From: Turbatrix aceti | Lineage: Eukaryota > Nematoda > Chromadorea > Rhabditida > Panagrolaimidae | Assembly: GCA_963969345.1 (NCBI GenBank) | Contig: OZ017769.1 | Coordinates: 6,575,725-6,639,724, forward strand | DNA: 64,000 nucleotides | Direction: 5' to 3' | Part shown: piece by piece, positions 9,214 through 21,641 of the stretch | Numbering within the stretch: the stretch's first letter is position 1 | Layout: each line of letters opens with the position of its first letter | Position numbers and translations under genes: made by a program | The notes under the pieces: generated by a model | Databases searched by the model: none | The model's input: only the letters and a program-made list of their open reading frames with translations | What the model was told of the DNA's origin: nothing

Positions 9214-12200
9214 TCAGTAAGTGGGCATGTGCTCGAGTCGCTCGAATTCCACCGACTCAAACACGATCGGGGCCTCTCCGCCCTCGGCTTCTTCCGTCTT
9301 CTTCTTCTTCGCTGCCGCGGCTGCTGCAGCAGCTTCTTTTCCGGCTTTTTGTTGCTCCGAGAGGCGTTGCTGCTCTTCTGTCTGTCGATCAACTTCCATG
9401 GCTTCGGCGAGGATCGCTGCAGCAGCCCTCCTCTTCTCAGCCTCGATCGCTTCCCTGGCTCGTCGCTCGGCTTCCTGGGCTTGGAACCTCTCCGTGATGA
9501 ACGCCATGTTCTGGGTGTAAAATTCATGGCTGAAGCGAATCATGTGATCCGAGTCCGCGATTACGACTGGTTCCATCGGCAGTGAATCCTGAGCTGAGCG
9601 TCGTGGCGCGTCGAATAGTTCGTTGGGCACGATGTGGAGGGTTGTCGGTCGTCTGCACAACTGCGTGAAGGCGGGAGCGAGTTCGAAGCAGTTCGCGAAC
9701 AGTCCCACGCGTCCCAGGATGTAAAGCCCGAGGCGAGCGCGAGACAACGCCACGACGAGACGTCTGATATCTCGCAGATGACCGACAAAGTTGGTTCGGA
9801 CGAGGGAAAGAATGATGTAGTCGTTCTGCTGGCCTTGAAAACGATCAACGGTGGAAACCTGTAAAAATGGCATGCAAAAGGCGATCAAAAACAAAAAAAT
9901 GCTTACTTTGTGTGGTCGTCCGATCAGCGGATTGTTGGCGCATTTTTTGGATAGCACGTCGTTGATGAGGGACACTTGACCGTTGTACGTCGTCAGGATA
10001 GAGATTTTCTCTGCAGGATACCCCAGAACACGCATGTAGATAAACAGCGCGACCGCGTATTCCGCTTCTCCGAGATTCTGGTAAAAGTAAGGGCTAGGAG
10101 TGGATTCTCCGACCCCCCGGAAATCAGGAATGTCAATCAGCTGGTAATTGAACGCAAAACCTGGATTCTGACTTGCGTATTCGTCGACCTTGACAACTTC
10201 GAGGTCTCGTAGGTTCTTGTATCTCCAGTTGTAGAGCGCACTGATCTCGGGTCTCGCACGGCCCTGCGCATCGAGCTGCGTATGTGGAACTCCGAGGCGA
10301 ATAAATCGCGTGAAGAGTGATTGCTCCATATTTGAGTACTTCTGGATTGTCGCATTCTGAACAACAGGCGGCAACTGGTTGTGATCGCCAATCATGATCC
10401 ATCGCTTCAGTCGACTTCGACCATCCTTCGGGTCCTGCAGCAGGAGCGGGATAAACGTCTCGACTTCGAGAATCTGGGCGGATTCTTCCATGAGGATGTT
10501 GTCGTAGCGGAATCCGTAGTCGACGAGATCCTTTCGCCTCAACGCTGCGTGCGTGCACGTCATGGCTATGATCTTGGCTTCTTTCACCTTAAAAATCCAA
10601 ATTCAACGTAAATCAACCAAAAAACGTCTGTAAAAACTCACCAAAAGATACTCAGTCCGATCGCGACCGTTTCTCAGGAGTTCGAATGCCCTGAACTCCT
10701 CCAGCTTGGCAAACTTGTCTGTGATCGCTCGCCAACATGCTTTGGCGGCTTCCAGGTCCGCAGAAAAATCAGTGCCTGTGAAGAGTCCTTCTTTGGTTTC
10801 AAAGTACTTCAAAAACGGGAAATTCTTCAGAACGTAGTCCGACGAAGGCTCCGAAATCGACGCTAGTTTTTCCAGGAACTCCTCCCAGACTCGACAAACG
10901 ACGAACCGGTAAAACTGCCCGGCAGTCTCGCAGGAGTATCCCACATCTCCGACTTCTCCCAGGGACGTCTTCAACGCGTCCACCTCCCGAAGGAGTTCCA
11001 GTCGATGCTGCAGCACGTAATTCACCCTTCCATACCTGCTGAAGTCCTTCTCCGTTTCCAGGGCCTCTTCGCCGTGACCGAGACGCAAGAGATGTCTTTC
11101 GTCGACGTCGAGAGCGATGATTTTCTCGAAAAGCTGGTTGAGAGCCTGGTTTGAGTGAGTCACGATGAGCGTGCGTTGTTCCGGCCAGTTGTGGTAGATG
11201 TTAGCGATTATCTGGACAGCGACGTCAGTTTTGCCAGTACCGGGAGGACCGACGACCATGGTCAGGCCGGGTTCGGTGCCTGACTTCACCGCTTCGACCT
11301 GAGCAGGCGTGAAGGGGACTTTGTTGGACCGCGGTTCGCCCTGGAGAATCACGCGGGGCGGCTGCCAGCGTTCATACGCTTCGACGATGATCGAGTCATC
11401 TCTGTCGGCTTCTGGGACGTCGTGCTGGGGAACCAGGTCTTGGAACGTCAGTCGAAATCCTGGTTTACGTATTTTTGCGAGCGTTTCTTCATCGTTGATT
11501 TTGACCTTCTTTTCCGGGAAAGACGCTTTCAGGTGCTCAATCGAGAGAAAAGTATCGTTGAAATCCAGCGTAGCAATCGGGGAAGCCAGCTTTGAAAAAT
11601 GCGCAGAATCCGGCTCACCGTAGCCCAAAATCAGATCTTGCAGCCAATCGGGGACGACAAACTCCGTGTTCAGCAGCTGCCTGATGGTAGCGAGGATCGC
11701 CTTGAAGTTGTTCGTCTTCGCGTCCCGTCGAATAACCAAATTCAGCTGATAGTTTACATCCAGCTTCCCATCTGCCTGGTCGTGGAAATATTGAAAAGGA
11801 TCCATGAAAACCCGGTATCTCCTCAGATCACCGGTCATGGCCCTGAGCGCTTCTCGATGCTCCATTTCCTCGACGACTTTGCCCTCTGCGTCCAGAAGAC
11901 CCTCGATTTCACAGCCTCGCACGGCCGCAACTTCCAACTGATGATTGAAGGGTTTCCGGGGGTCAAAAGGCTGTCCGACGTTCAACTTTGGAATGACACT
12001 CACCAGGAAGAGCACTTCGTGTCGATGGAGGTTCTCCCACTCCGCTCGAAGATCTCGGCGGTCGGGAAGGGTGATTGTGAGGTCGGCAGTGACTTCGGAG
12101 GGAGCGCGTTGTCCGATGAGGGGCCGGCCGACGTGGACGAAGCGGAGCTCGGTCAGGGGAAGGGCCATGCGGGCCCAACCGCCCCAGACGACCTGATCCT

Positions 12201-13956
12201 TGTTTGTTTCGTGCTTCCAGGGCCGCATTCGGTAGAGCACGTTTTCCAGGTCGTGTCTGATCATGTCTGCAAAAAATCTCAATTTTAATGGCCAAAAAAA
12301 TAAAAAAAACAACTCACGAATGGATTCCATCTGGAAAAGATTGAAATTCCTGAACAGGTAGTCATGCAGCGTCAAAAATTGGATATTCAGCTTCGGAAGA
12401 GCCAAGACACCTGTAAAACGTAAAATAAGTAAAAACCCAAAAAATGTTCAAAAAACATACTGTCAGACTCAAAATCCTCATACGGAAGGAGATCCTCGTC
12501 CCAGATGGTTTTTTCATTCGGCATGATCGGCTGCTCGTTCAGCTTCTGGAGCTGGTTCGGCCGCCGTTCGCAGTGAAAAACAATGGCTTCAACGAGAAGA
12601 GCCTTGGTAAAAGCCTCGTCGATTTTCTTCTCGCCCATTTCTTCCCTCGTCGGAACAATGTGCAGGAACTCGGCAAAATTATAGACGTCATCAAGTTTCA
12701 GAGCGCCCAGCTGCTCCCTCAGCTGTTTTGGTGTATCAATCGCCGAAACACTGCTCAGGTAGAAAGAAGCCATGGTGTCACGGAAAAACTTGAATGCCGC
12801 CTTCTGGAGCTCGACGACGTGGTCGTAGTGCCGCTGCATGACGGTATTTTCATTCAAAGCTTCGCCGGCAGAATCGTCAATCTCGAATCTGACGTAGAAA
12901 GTCAGTCGATCAACGAGCTTGCCAAAGAGGCTGTAGTTGATGAGCTCGGATTGGGTACTGTGGATGACGAGGTGGGAGTGCACAACTAGCTGGTTGAAGA
13001 AACGACGGGTTGTCAGGAGAGAGAGCATGTCGGTCGTCAGCTCCAAAAACCGCTCTAGGAAATGCAGAGCATTCGGGTCGGTCGGCGCGTTCGGAGAAGC
13101 CAGAACCACGAGATATTTCTGGATAAGCCGCCATAAAAATCGCCGAGCAAAATCATGGGGCGCTTTTTCGGCATCCGGCAACTCGGCAAACTTGGATTCC
13201 AGTTTGTTCCAAACTTTGAGCAATTTGACATTCTTAGACAAAATCGCGGTTCTTTGACTCTGAAAATTTTTACAGATAAAACAAAAAATGCACGGTCGAA
13301 AGAAAACAAACCGGTTGAAGATTGATAAAAACTGCCAGTGAGGTAATTTTTGTAATCTCACGACGAACGATGTCGATTTCGATGGAATTGACCGCATTGA
13401 CCAGAAATGTCAGCAGAGCCGTTTGCTCGAGATAAGACAGACCAATGTGGCCTTCCTCCGCGTCGTCATCAACCAACAGGCGCAGCGCGCGTTCAAAGAA
13501 CGCTGAAAACCTGTCAGGAGTCGAAACGAAGGCGTTCCATGGCGGGATACGTTCTCGAAATTTTTCATTGACCATAACCACGATGGAGAGCACGTGAGCG
13601 TCGCTGGAGTTGGATTCATCGTAGAACGGCCAGAGGTATGCTTCGAGATACTGGCTATAACAAATGCGACGGAATAAATGAAAAAAATCGATTAAAAAAC
13701 ATACCTGAACTCTAGCACCGCAATTTTGCGACGCTGAAACCCGCTGTGAAGAAGTTCCCGTTCGTATGTCTGCGTGACGATTGCAGCGTCAAATGATTTC
13801 TTGTCAGAGGTGGAAAACGGGCCCCAGTGCTTCGCTGCCAGCTGAAAACAACTTTTTTGCTCGGAGCAATAAATGGCAAAAAAAACTCACCGAAATGAGA
13901 GGATCATTCTGAATCGAAGCGATAGACAACGACCCGCCGGTAGCCTTAGCCTTCAT
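9214..13956 (-). CDS. AQR: RNA helicase aquarius, intron-binding spliceosomal protein
   Basis: Eight exons (approximately 13956-13891, 13842-13704, 13652-13311, 13260-12461, 12409-12315, 12264-10641, 10587-9906 and 9859-9214) encode about 1,460 residues, close to the family's usual length. AQR is an SF1 helicase that binds the intron upstream of the branch point in the spliceosome and links splicing to snoRNP and exon-junction assembly. The N-terminal half is an armadillo-like scaffold. [15 protein letters not shown] leads into the RecA domains, with Walker [12 protein letters not shown], the DEAA-like box as [28 protein letters not shown] and [10 protein letters not shown]. The C-terminal tail is a charged, Ala/Lys/Glu-rich probable coiled coil. 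The stop lies three bases before a MITE. Confidence 0.95.
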
Positions 13957-14348
13957 GGGAGAAATGTGATGGTAAAAATTATTATAAAGAAGAAAACGTC
14001 GAAAGCAGAAAAAACAGAAGAGTTGCCACAGGACAAACGCAGTCCTGTGCTTGCTACGCACTTGTTCGTACTGAAAACGTGAAAACAGAGAGATTTTTTA
14101 GATGCAGCGGGCAACGTGCAGACGCCTGTCGGGCGAGGGTTCCGCCCAATTTTACCGAGCGAGCGATCATTGAAATCATTCTTACTTCACATGATTTCAC
14201 ATGACTTTATGATGGCAGGTTCTCATCACTTTTCTCTTATGCAAATGCCAGAGAAAACAGGGAAATCAGGGGAGAGCAAAAACAAAGATTGACATCTGCT
14301 GTACAGAGTATATTGCTGCCTTACGAGTTTATTTCCTACGCTGATCTG

Positions 14349-15198
14349 ATGGAGGAGACCGCAAATGACCCGACGAAGGTTGCCGAGTCCGTGGGCGATC
14401 CCCGGCACTCGGAGCACCCCGAGATGCAGAAGAAGAGCGATGCCTACAAAATGGGCGAGTTGGCCAATTTTAGCGCGCCCGTGATGGCTACCCAGCATCG
14501 GGGGGAATTGAAACGTCTGAAACGCATTGTAAGTTCATCGGAATCTGCAATGGGCGAACGAACAACAGTTTTTTTTGTTTTTGAAATTTAACGAACACGA
14601 ACATTTTGATAATTTCGTTTGAAAACTTGAACGAACGTAAACATATTTGACTGTGTTCGCGAACAAACACGAACAAACATTGAACGGGTATTTTTATGAA
14701 TTTTGTTAGATTTTGATAATTTTTCCTGGATAAATTTGATGAATGTAATAATTTGCCATTTTCTCGTCGAATAACATCCATTTTAACACCGTTACTCTAA
14801 TTTTAATCCAATTTGTGTTTATTTTACCAGTTCGGAAACGTTCACCTTTTCAGTCCTTCATTCTTCTGCTCCTCGGTGTCACTTCTGCGGTATCCGCAAT
14901 AGTGATCGCCGTGTTACTCGGCTTCCAGGCCTACAACGCTGCCACCCACTACCGCAACCTCCTGCCCGTCATGCCGGGCCCCTGGGAGACCCACTGCCCG
15001 ATCTGCATCGGCGATCCCACCAACAACTGGAGGATGTTCAGAAGAGTCGGTGACAAAGTGGAATGGGCGCGCTGCGCTCTCCCCGACCTCAATACAACGG
15101 ATTTTCCGTTAACGTGCTCCGAACTCGTTCTCGACCCGCCCAATACCGTAACCAAATCTACGTTTGACAAATTTTCGTGCAAAGACGTGCCCTTCTAG
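14349..15198 (+). CDS. Unrecognised type II single-pass membrane protein
   Basis: Two exons, 14349-14528 and 14854-15198, join in phase to give 174 residues. The first exon (MEETANDPTK...) is hydrophilic and ends in a basic stretch, LKRLKRI, just before the membrane helix SFILLLLGVTSAVSAIVIAVLL. The positive-inside rule therefore predicts a cytosolic N-terminus and an extracytoplasmic C-terminal domain of about 90 residues. That domain has five cysteines, including HCPICIGDP, and one N-glycosylation site (LNTT). No family was recognised. It converges tail to tail with NT5C3, about 130 bp away. The gene model rests on splice consensus and frame only. Confidence 0.65.
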
Positions 15199-15328
15199 CA
15201 CGCGCTCGTTATTTTCTCTGTCTGGCTTTACTGTTACTCCAATCTGTGAAAATCGTGTTAGCAATGCGGTAAACGGGTCGGTCGTTGCGGAAGGACTCGG
15301 AATCGGGCGGGATTACTCGCAGACGCGC

Positions 15329-16417
15329 TCAGGCGCTGACATTGGCGGTGGATACGTCGTCCTCATCGGACTGAGTTTGCTCTTCTACGTGGCAGAGTTT
15401 TTCGAGGCAGGGCTGCGACGAAGCGTGGACGGATCCAACGAAGCGAAAAATATCGAGGGGCAGCTGCATGGACTGGCAGTCCTCGAGGACGATGTCGTAC
15501 GACTCTGTGTACTTTTCCCTGAGTTGTTCAAAGTCCGCGTTGAGGAATCCGATTTTGACGGCCGTGCCTTCGTTTTCGAGTCCCAAATCCATGTGGATGT
15601 CGCCGAGGCTGTCGCCCAGCAGAATGACATTCGTGCGATGATGGGTGTCGCGGTGGAACGACTCATCTCCCTGGATGACCGAGGAATTCTTGTTAAACGT
15701 GTGGATGACTGGATCCGTGAAGGCCGATACGTAGCTCTGCAAAAGTGCACGTACACCCCTCCTTCAACCTCAACCCCACGTGTCACAAATAACTCACGTC
15801 CTTGTCAAACTTCATGACATTGCTGATGACGTGAAGGGTGCGCGGGATGTTTCCCAGGTTCTTGCGAAGCACGATTTCGATGATATTCGCGAGCCCGGCT
15901 GAGAAGAGGATAAACGGCACGCCGTGGGCATCCGCGCTATGGACAAACTCGGCCGCGTAGTCGCGGAAGAGGATTCGCGCGCCAACGACGAGTTCCTCGA
16001 CCTCGGGGTAGGTGAAGCGCTCGGCGATGATCATGTCGTGCGAGGTCTTCCACCATTCTTCCATGTAGGGAATCTTCTCTTCCTTGCTCATCTTCGGGCA
16101 GAACTCGATCTTGTAGTACTTCTCGCAGACGGCAATCAGTTTTTTGCTGAATTCTGGCCTCGTGGTCCGCGTGCCGTGGTCAAAGACGGCGTGCGTCGAC
16201 CAGCAACGGCCATTTTCGTCCTTGTACCGGGAAAAGGTGAAGTCAAAATCCGAAATAATCTAAAACACGATTTTTTGATCGACAAAAATTCCTCTCAGGA
16301 ACCCACCATGAGTTTTTCAAAGCCATCCCGGGTGATAGCGTCGAGCTTCCGCTGTACAGCCTGTGGATCCCTCATCCGGGCGTTGGGATGCGCCTTGATT
16401 TTCTCCATTATCAACAT
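15329..16417 (-). CDS. NT5C3: Cytosolic 5'-nucleotidase III (HAD superfamily)
   Basis: Three exons, 16417-16307, 16259-15798 and 15736-15329, encode about 326 residues. The enzyme dephosphorylates pyrimidine nucleoside monophosphates in the cytosol. HAD motif I is SDFDFTFSRY (nucleophile and acid-base Asp), motif II is ILFSAGLANIIE, and the motif IV region is ILLGDSLGDIHMDLG. SYDIVLEDCQSMQLPLDI matches the family C-terminus. The first ATG of the open stretch is used; a second lies three codons further in, and an upstream non-homologous extension is possible. The tail after the conserved domain is acidic and probably unstructured. Confidence 0.9.
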
Positions 16418-18687
16418 GGTGAGTGTTGTCAGCGGGTGCAACGACGACGGCGGGCCTGCGTCTGTGTTAGTGTCAGAAGTCAGTGAAACGCGGGGAGCGC
16501 CTAAAACAGGCCGTTTGGAATCAAATAAGATCAAAGGTCCAAGCGTGGTGAGTAAGCAGTCAGTCACTATGGCAACAGAGGGCAAAAAAGCACGCAAAGA
16601 GACCCCCAAAAAATTCAGGCTATCATAAAAAAAACCAGGAGCCGTCGAAAGCCCCACCAAAGCTCCCGACAACTCAACATTTTATCTAAAATAAAACAAC
16701 GACGGTGGCGGTAATCGTATCCGTGGCGTAAGTTGAGGAAACGTCCCAGCCCCTCGATTAGAAAGCAATGGGTCGGAAAATCGCGCACATATCCGTCCAA
16801 AGCCAAAACGCCGTGAAATCAGGTAGCAATCATTCTAAATATTTATTTTCGCGCAGGATAGGATGCAGGACGCGAAAGTGACCAAAAGGATCATAGATAA
16901 AAAAAAAATGGGCAACTAACTTCCGGTTGAAATCGGAAGTTGCAGCAGCAGCAGCAGACAGACAGTAAACGATCGCTTACAACAAGCCGGTCTCCGAGAC
17001 GACTTGCGATGTGATGCGATGCGACGACCGACCCCTGCGTCATCGAGTACACCGCCAACCACCGACCGCCGACTTAGCGGGTTCTACGTAAAAAAAAAAG
17101 CAGGAACAAGACAAGATCTTGAGCCCCTGAGCAAACCGCAGCAACTGTTTGGTTAGTAGTATTATACATTCTGCGACGATGATGATCTCTTTGCGCGTCA
17201 AAACAACAAAAAGACCGCCAAACAGGCAGACCAGGTGGTGGTGTTGGGCGACTTGACTTCCATGCACGGTAGCTAGCTAGCTCGTTAAAGCAAACTGCAC
17301 TTTAATCGACCGACAACGCTATCGCATGACACTCGCCATTTAGCATCAAAGGTTACTATGGGCAGCTTGTGAGTGTTCAAAAACAGGCGATCGACTTGTT
17401 AGAAGCAGCGACTAAAATTGGGCCTGGGCCGGCCGAAAAGCTCTCGGCCTGGGTTAAAAGTTGGCCTAAAAACTAAAAAAAATTTAAAAAAAAGCCTAAT
17501 TAGGGTTTTTTTTAGCAGCAATCGTTTTTTTAACGCCATTGCAAATTGAAAACAAAGTTGCAGTACTTTTAACGAAAAAAAAGTTGTTAGATGACGAAAA
17601 AAATATTTTTTAAAACCCATTGGGCCGAAAGTTCGACCCAATTCTTGTCCCTAGCTAGAAGCGAAAAAAACTGGGGCCCGGCATCCCAGACACAAACCTC
17701 GGCGACGGTCAGTGGCGAGATCTCTGCGGTGATGGTGGTGGTGGTGGCAGCGACAACAACCGTCCAGTAGCACGTCAGTTCGGGGAGAATGAACGGGCAA
17801 CGACGACGATCGTGACGGCAGAATACGCGAATCACCGCTGACGGCACGATAACTAATATGATTCGAGCGGAGGTTATCAGGCGACAACGACGCAGGTGAC
17901 CCGGCGGTGTGGCCGAAACGACGATAGTGGCCACTGCGGTGGGGTGAGGGGCCAGACAGCCGGAGTCCGACTACTAGACGCGCTGCACCCGACAGTTTGG
18001 CGGCTCCTAGCACCGAAAATCGGTTTAGTGAACAGCAGCAGTGGTCAAGAAAGAAAGTGTCTGTCGACAGTGACAACCGATCATTTGAACGGTTGGATCG
18101 GGGAAAAAGGACCCGTCTGCACGGGTGATAACGCTAATATTTAACCAGGTAATCACCATTTTATGCAAAAACGCACTTCAAATGCATCGGGAGAGTCCAA
18201 GTCGTTCAACACGATGCATTAACAACCAAGGAGGCTCTCAAAACGGCCTCGGCAAATTTTTTTCGGTCCGCACTGATTCAAAAAATTTTTTTATTTGGTG
18301 CTAAATTTCATAAAAATTCTAAATAGAGTACAAAAAATAGACAATTTGCATCTTGTTACTTTTTTTGAATCACTTTGGCTTCCATGGACTTTAAAAAATT
18401 TATAATTTAATTTTTTTTAACTTTGAAAAAAAAAATTTTAATTTAATTTTTTGAACTAAAAAATTTCTTTTTTTAAAAATTTTTTAAACTCAAAAAAAAT
18501 TTTTTTTATTTTATTTTTCGACTTTAAAAAAATTTGTTATGATTTTAATTTTGTTTAACTTTAAAAAAATTTGAATACCTGTGAGCGAAGGGGAACAGAG
18601 ATAGGACCCGCAAAAGGGTCGGGGAGCACGCCGACCCCTGAATCCACCCCCGCCGAATCCTCCGATGCTTTTCAGGCCTTTTTTCCG
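16418..18687. other. Intergenic, NT5C3 to U2AF1
   Basis: About 2.3 kb with no convincing gene. It contains a CAG/CAGA microsatellite near 16940, a GGT run near 17730, GGCC-bounded AT-rich sequence at about 17415-17640, and a strongly AT-rich stretch of alternating A and T runs at about 18240-18575. Short open frames here, including a His-run frame at 17651-18076, look like low-complexity artefacts. Confidence 0.6.
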
Positions 18688-18693
18688 TTTATT
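18688..18693 (-). promoter_or_regulatory. Polyadenylation signal of U2AF1
   Basis: AATAAA on the minus strand, 106 bp beyond the U2AF1 stop codon. Confidence 0.6.
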
Positions 18694-18799
18694 CCTTCAA
18701 CAACATCGATAACGAGGTAAAACAGATGTCTGAAAAGTAATTTGGTTGCTCGTCCCTCGTTTTTTTTTTGAGGTCGGTTTTTTCTTCTTTTCGACAGGC

Positions 18800-20025
18800 T
18801 CAGTCACGCTCCCGAGAGCGCCGGCTGCGGTGGTAACGATCACGGTCGCCGCGATCCCGTCGATCGTAGTCCCGGTCTCGGCGGTCGTAATCGCGATCCC
18901 GACGCTCGTGGTAGTCCCGACGGCCGCCGCCGTATTCACGGCCTCCTCCGCCGCCGCCGCCACCCCCACCACGTCGTCCACGACCACCGTGGCGATCGGG
19001 TGAGCGCCTGTTCGTTCCGTAGAGCTTGCGGTAGAGTTCGCGCGAAATGGGCTTCAGATGCATGAAATTGCAGAAAGCACCCTTCTGGCACCCTCCTAAC
19101 TCGTACTGCCGACAGCAGGCTTCGCGAAAGTCTGTCACAGGTGAGAGTTCTGCGTAGATGGGCTCGCCGTTGAACCTGAAAGTAAAAAAAATGTTTTTTG
19201 TACAGAAAAAATAATATAAAACTCACCAACGATTGTCGAGGGCCTCTTTGCAGCGCTCAGCGTCCTCCTCTCGTTTAAACTTGATGTACACGTTGCCGAT
19301 CATGTGCTCGCCAATGTTGTCGCACACGTTCATCTCCTCGATCTTACCGTACTTGGTGTCGATTTCGACGAAGAGTTCTTCGAAAAAGTCGTCAAAGTAT
19401 TTTTGTTCCTGGTCGTTGCGCTGTCCGACCTTCGAGAATGCGTCGGCCTGTCGCATGTCGATTACCGGATTGTGGTACAGATTCTTCAGCAGAATAGTCT
19501 GCGAGAATGTCGGCATGTTGTGGGTGCGCGAGCACTTGTCTCCATGCCGACACGCTCCGATTTTGAAGTAAAAGGAGCAGTTGACCTAAAAAATCGATGC
19601 CCATGTTACGAAAAAAGCTGAACAGAAATGAGATATACCCATTTCGCAAACGGAGGCAAAAACCATATCCTAAAGGCTAAAAAAAATGTGTCAAAGCTAA
19701 AAAAAGAAGGGCGACGCAGGGAAACGTTGCAGTTTTTGTCATCTCTAAAAAATGCTAAAAAGACAGCGCTGTCAATTCTGAATTCGGTCTACAAAGCTGA
19801 AATCAACGTGGTACAAATCTATCCGTGACTCGATCAGTCTGTGAAAGCTGAAAAGAGCCTGAAAATATATCGCGCTGTTGAAGAACGCCACAAATTGCAT
19901 TTGTCGCTTTCATTCCTCCTAAAGACACAAAAAAATGCTCTGAAAATTCGTTAACTTACCTTGTCCTTCTCGGTACCATAGATGGAAGCCAGGTACTCGG
20001 CTCCAGAAGCAGCGTGACTTCCCAT
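18800..20025 (-). CDS. U2AF1: Splicing factor U2AF 35 kDa subunit
   Basis: Three exons, 20025-19960, 19585-19227 and 19175-18800, encode 266 residues. U2AF1 recognises the AG of the 3' splice site with U2AF2. The order matches the family: N-terminal [21 protein letters not shown], a CCCH zinc finger (C-FYFKIGAC-RHGDKC-SRTH), a U2AF-homology RRM (GNVYIKFKREEDAERC), and a second CCCH finger (CCRQYELGGCQKGAFCNFMH). The tail is a run of ten Gly followed by Arg/Asp/Tyr-rich repeats (RRDRDYD) instead of a classic RS domain. The first intron is 374 bp, long for this window. Confidence 0.95.
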
Positions 20026-20317
20026 GATTTTTTTGTCAGAAAAAAAAGCACACACAAAAAAAAGACGAGCGATGGATGTAAATAAGAAAATCAATGCCGA
20101 CAATGCTAAAAGCGAGTTGTTCAGTTTTGTCACGAAAAGCGTCTCAAAGCGAAAATTATCGATTGCACGCGTGCGCACTTTTACGAGTTTGAATTCCGTG
20201 AAAAATTGGTGGAACTAAAAATACTGTAGATTGAAAAAAATGTAGATTTTACCCCCAAATCATGATTTAAAGTTTTTTGTTGTCTGATCATTCAGTAGTC
20301 ATATTCAATAGCTATCA

Positions 20318-21436
20318 ATGCGTGTGCACGATCGAATGCACGCGTCACCTCAATGCTTGACAGGTCGCTTTGATATCCAGGCAGGTAAGGTCATTTCTCG
20401 ACGATGGAAAGTGCTCAAGAAGATCGGCGAAGGCGGATGTGCGTCTGTGTACCTTGTACAAGACCAGACAATAAATCGGAAGCTCGCGATGAAGGTCGAG
20501 TCCAATGACGTGTTCGGCGGCGGCGTGCTGAAGCTGGAAGCCCGGATCTTGTCTCTCGTCCAGCACAAGCGAAACATGGCCCAGCTCTACTACTCCGGCA
20601 AAAAAGACCGCTACAGCTATATCATCATGACGCTATTCGGGCCTGCTCTGAGCCGGCTCTTCCAGCACTGCCAGAAGGAGTTTTCCATCTCCACGCAACT
20701 CCGGATAGGCATCCACGCTCTCCACGGCCTCAAACAGCTCCACGACTGCGGATTTGTGCACCGGGACGTAAAACCTTCCAACTTGGTCATCGGAAACAGT
20801 AGAGACACACTTCGGATTATCTACCTTCTCGACTTTGGTCTCGCGCGAGAAATTATTATCCGGCATGAAAACGGTCAGTTTGAGCTGCGTTATCCCCGAC
20901 CAAAAGTCTTGTTTCGTGGCACTCTAAAGTACGCAAGTCTTTCGAGTCACGATCGTCTGGAATTCGGACGGCACGACGATATCTGGAGTCTCGTGAGTCA
21001 CCCATTTCTTTCAAAACATAAAAATCCAAAATGACCTCAGATTTACGTGCTTGCCGAGATGAGGAGTCCCCTGCCCTGGGACAAATCCATCGGACACGAT
21101 AACGTCGCAGCCTGCAAACGCGATACCCCCGACGACGTCCTGCTCGCCAAATCACCGGTTCAGTTGTTCGAGATCACGGAGCAGCTACGGACGCTCAATT
21201 ACTACAAGCGCCCGGATTACACCGCGTATTTCAATGTGCTCAAAACCGCAATGGACGACTACAAGGTCCGCATGAACGACGCCTACGACTGGGAGCTCGG
21301 CCGCTCCCGCTACACTTACGACGCTGCAGCTAGGGAAGTCGGTCTTCATAGTTTTTGGTTCTACGGCCCAGATGCCGCCGATCCCGTCATATCTTACGAT
21401 GAATCCGAGTTTGAGAGAAATGAATTGGGTTTCTGA
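20318..21436 (+). CDS. Protein kinase of the CK1 / tau-tubulin kinase group
   Basis: Two exons, 20318-20992 and 21041-21436, encode 356 residues. Kinase motifs are in order: glycine loop IGEGGCASVYLV, the ATP-anchoring Lys in LAMKVES, catalytic loop FVHRDVKPSN, DFG in YLLDFGLAR, and GTLKYAS with GRHDDIWSL in place of the usual APE region. The last two are characteristic of CK1 kinases, and GRHDD(L/I)WSL is closest to tau-tubulin kinases. All catalytic residues are present, so it is predicted active. It lacks the long C-terminal tail of vertebrate TTBK1/2 and resembles the short TTBK-like kinases expanded in invertebrates. The substrate cannot be told. Confidence 0.87.
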
Positions 21437-21443
21437 CATGGGC

Positions 21444-21540
21444 GGTCTCGCGGGGAAATCAGTTGGGCTTCTGAGATGATAGTCGGTCTCGCGGGGAAAT
21501 CAGGTGGACTTCTATTATAGTTGGTCTCGCGGGGAAATCA
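21444..21540 (+). repeat. Three-copy minisatellite
   Basis: The core GGTCTCGCGGGGAAATCA occurs at about 21444, 21485 and 21523 (spacing 41 and 38 bp), just after the kinase stop codon and before the convergent dehydrogenase gene. Confidence 0.8.
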
Positions 21541-21641
21541 ATTTGAGCGGGGGTATCGAGCGGAAATCATCAGTTAAAATTCTTCATTTATTAAAATCTC
21601 TAGAATGGCTAACAGTGAGCCTCGTCTGTCTCGTCGGTGGA

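Noticed and set aside
17651..18076. 141-codon minus-strand frame with a His run
   Set aside because: Low-complexity microsatellite translation with no homology pattern or splice context.
19628..19828. 66-codon frame inside U2AF1 intron 1
   Set aside because: Lys/Asn-rich AT-biased sequence, antisense to the gene, with no signature.
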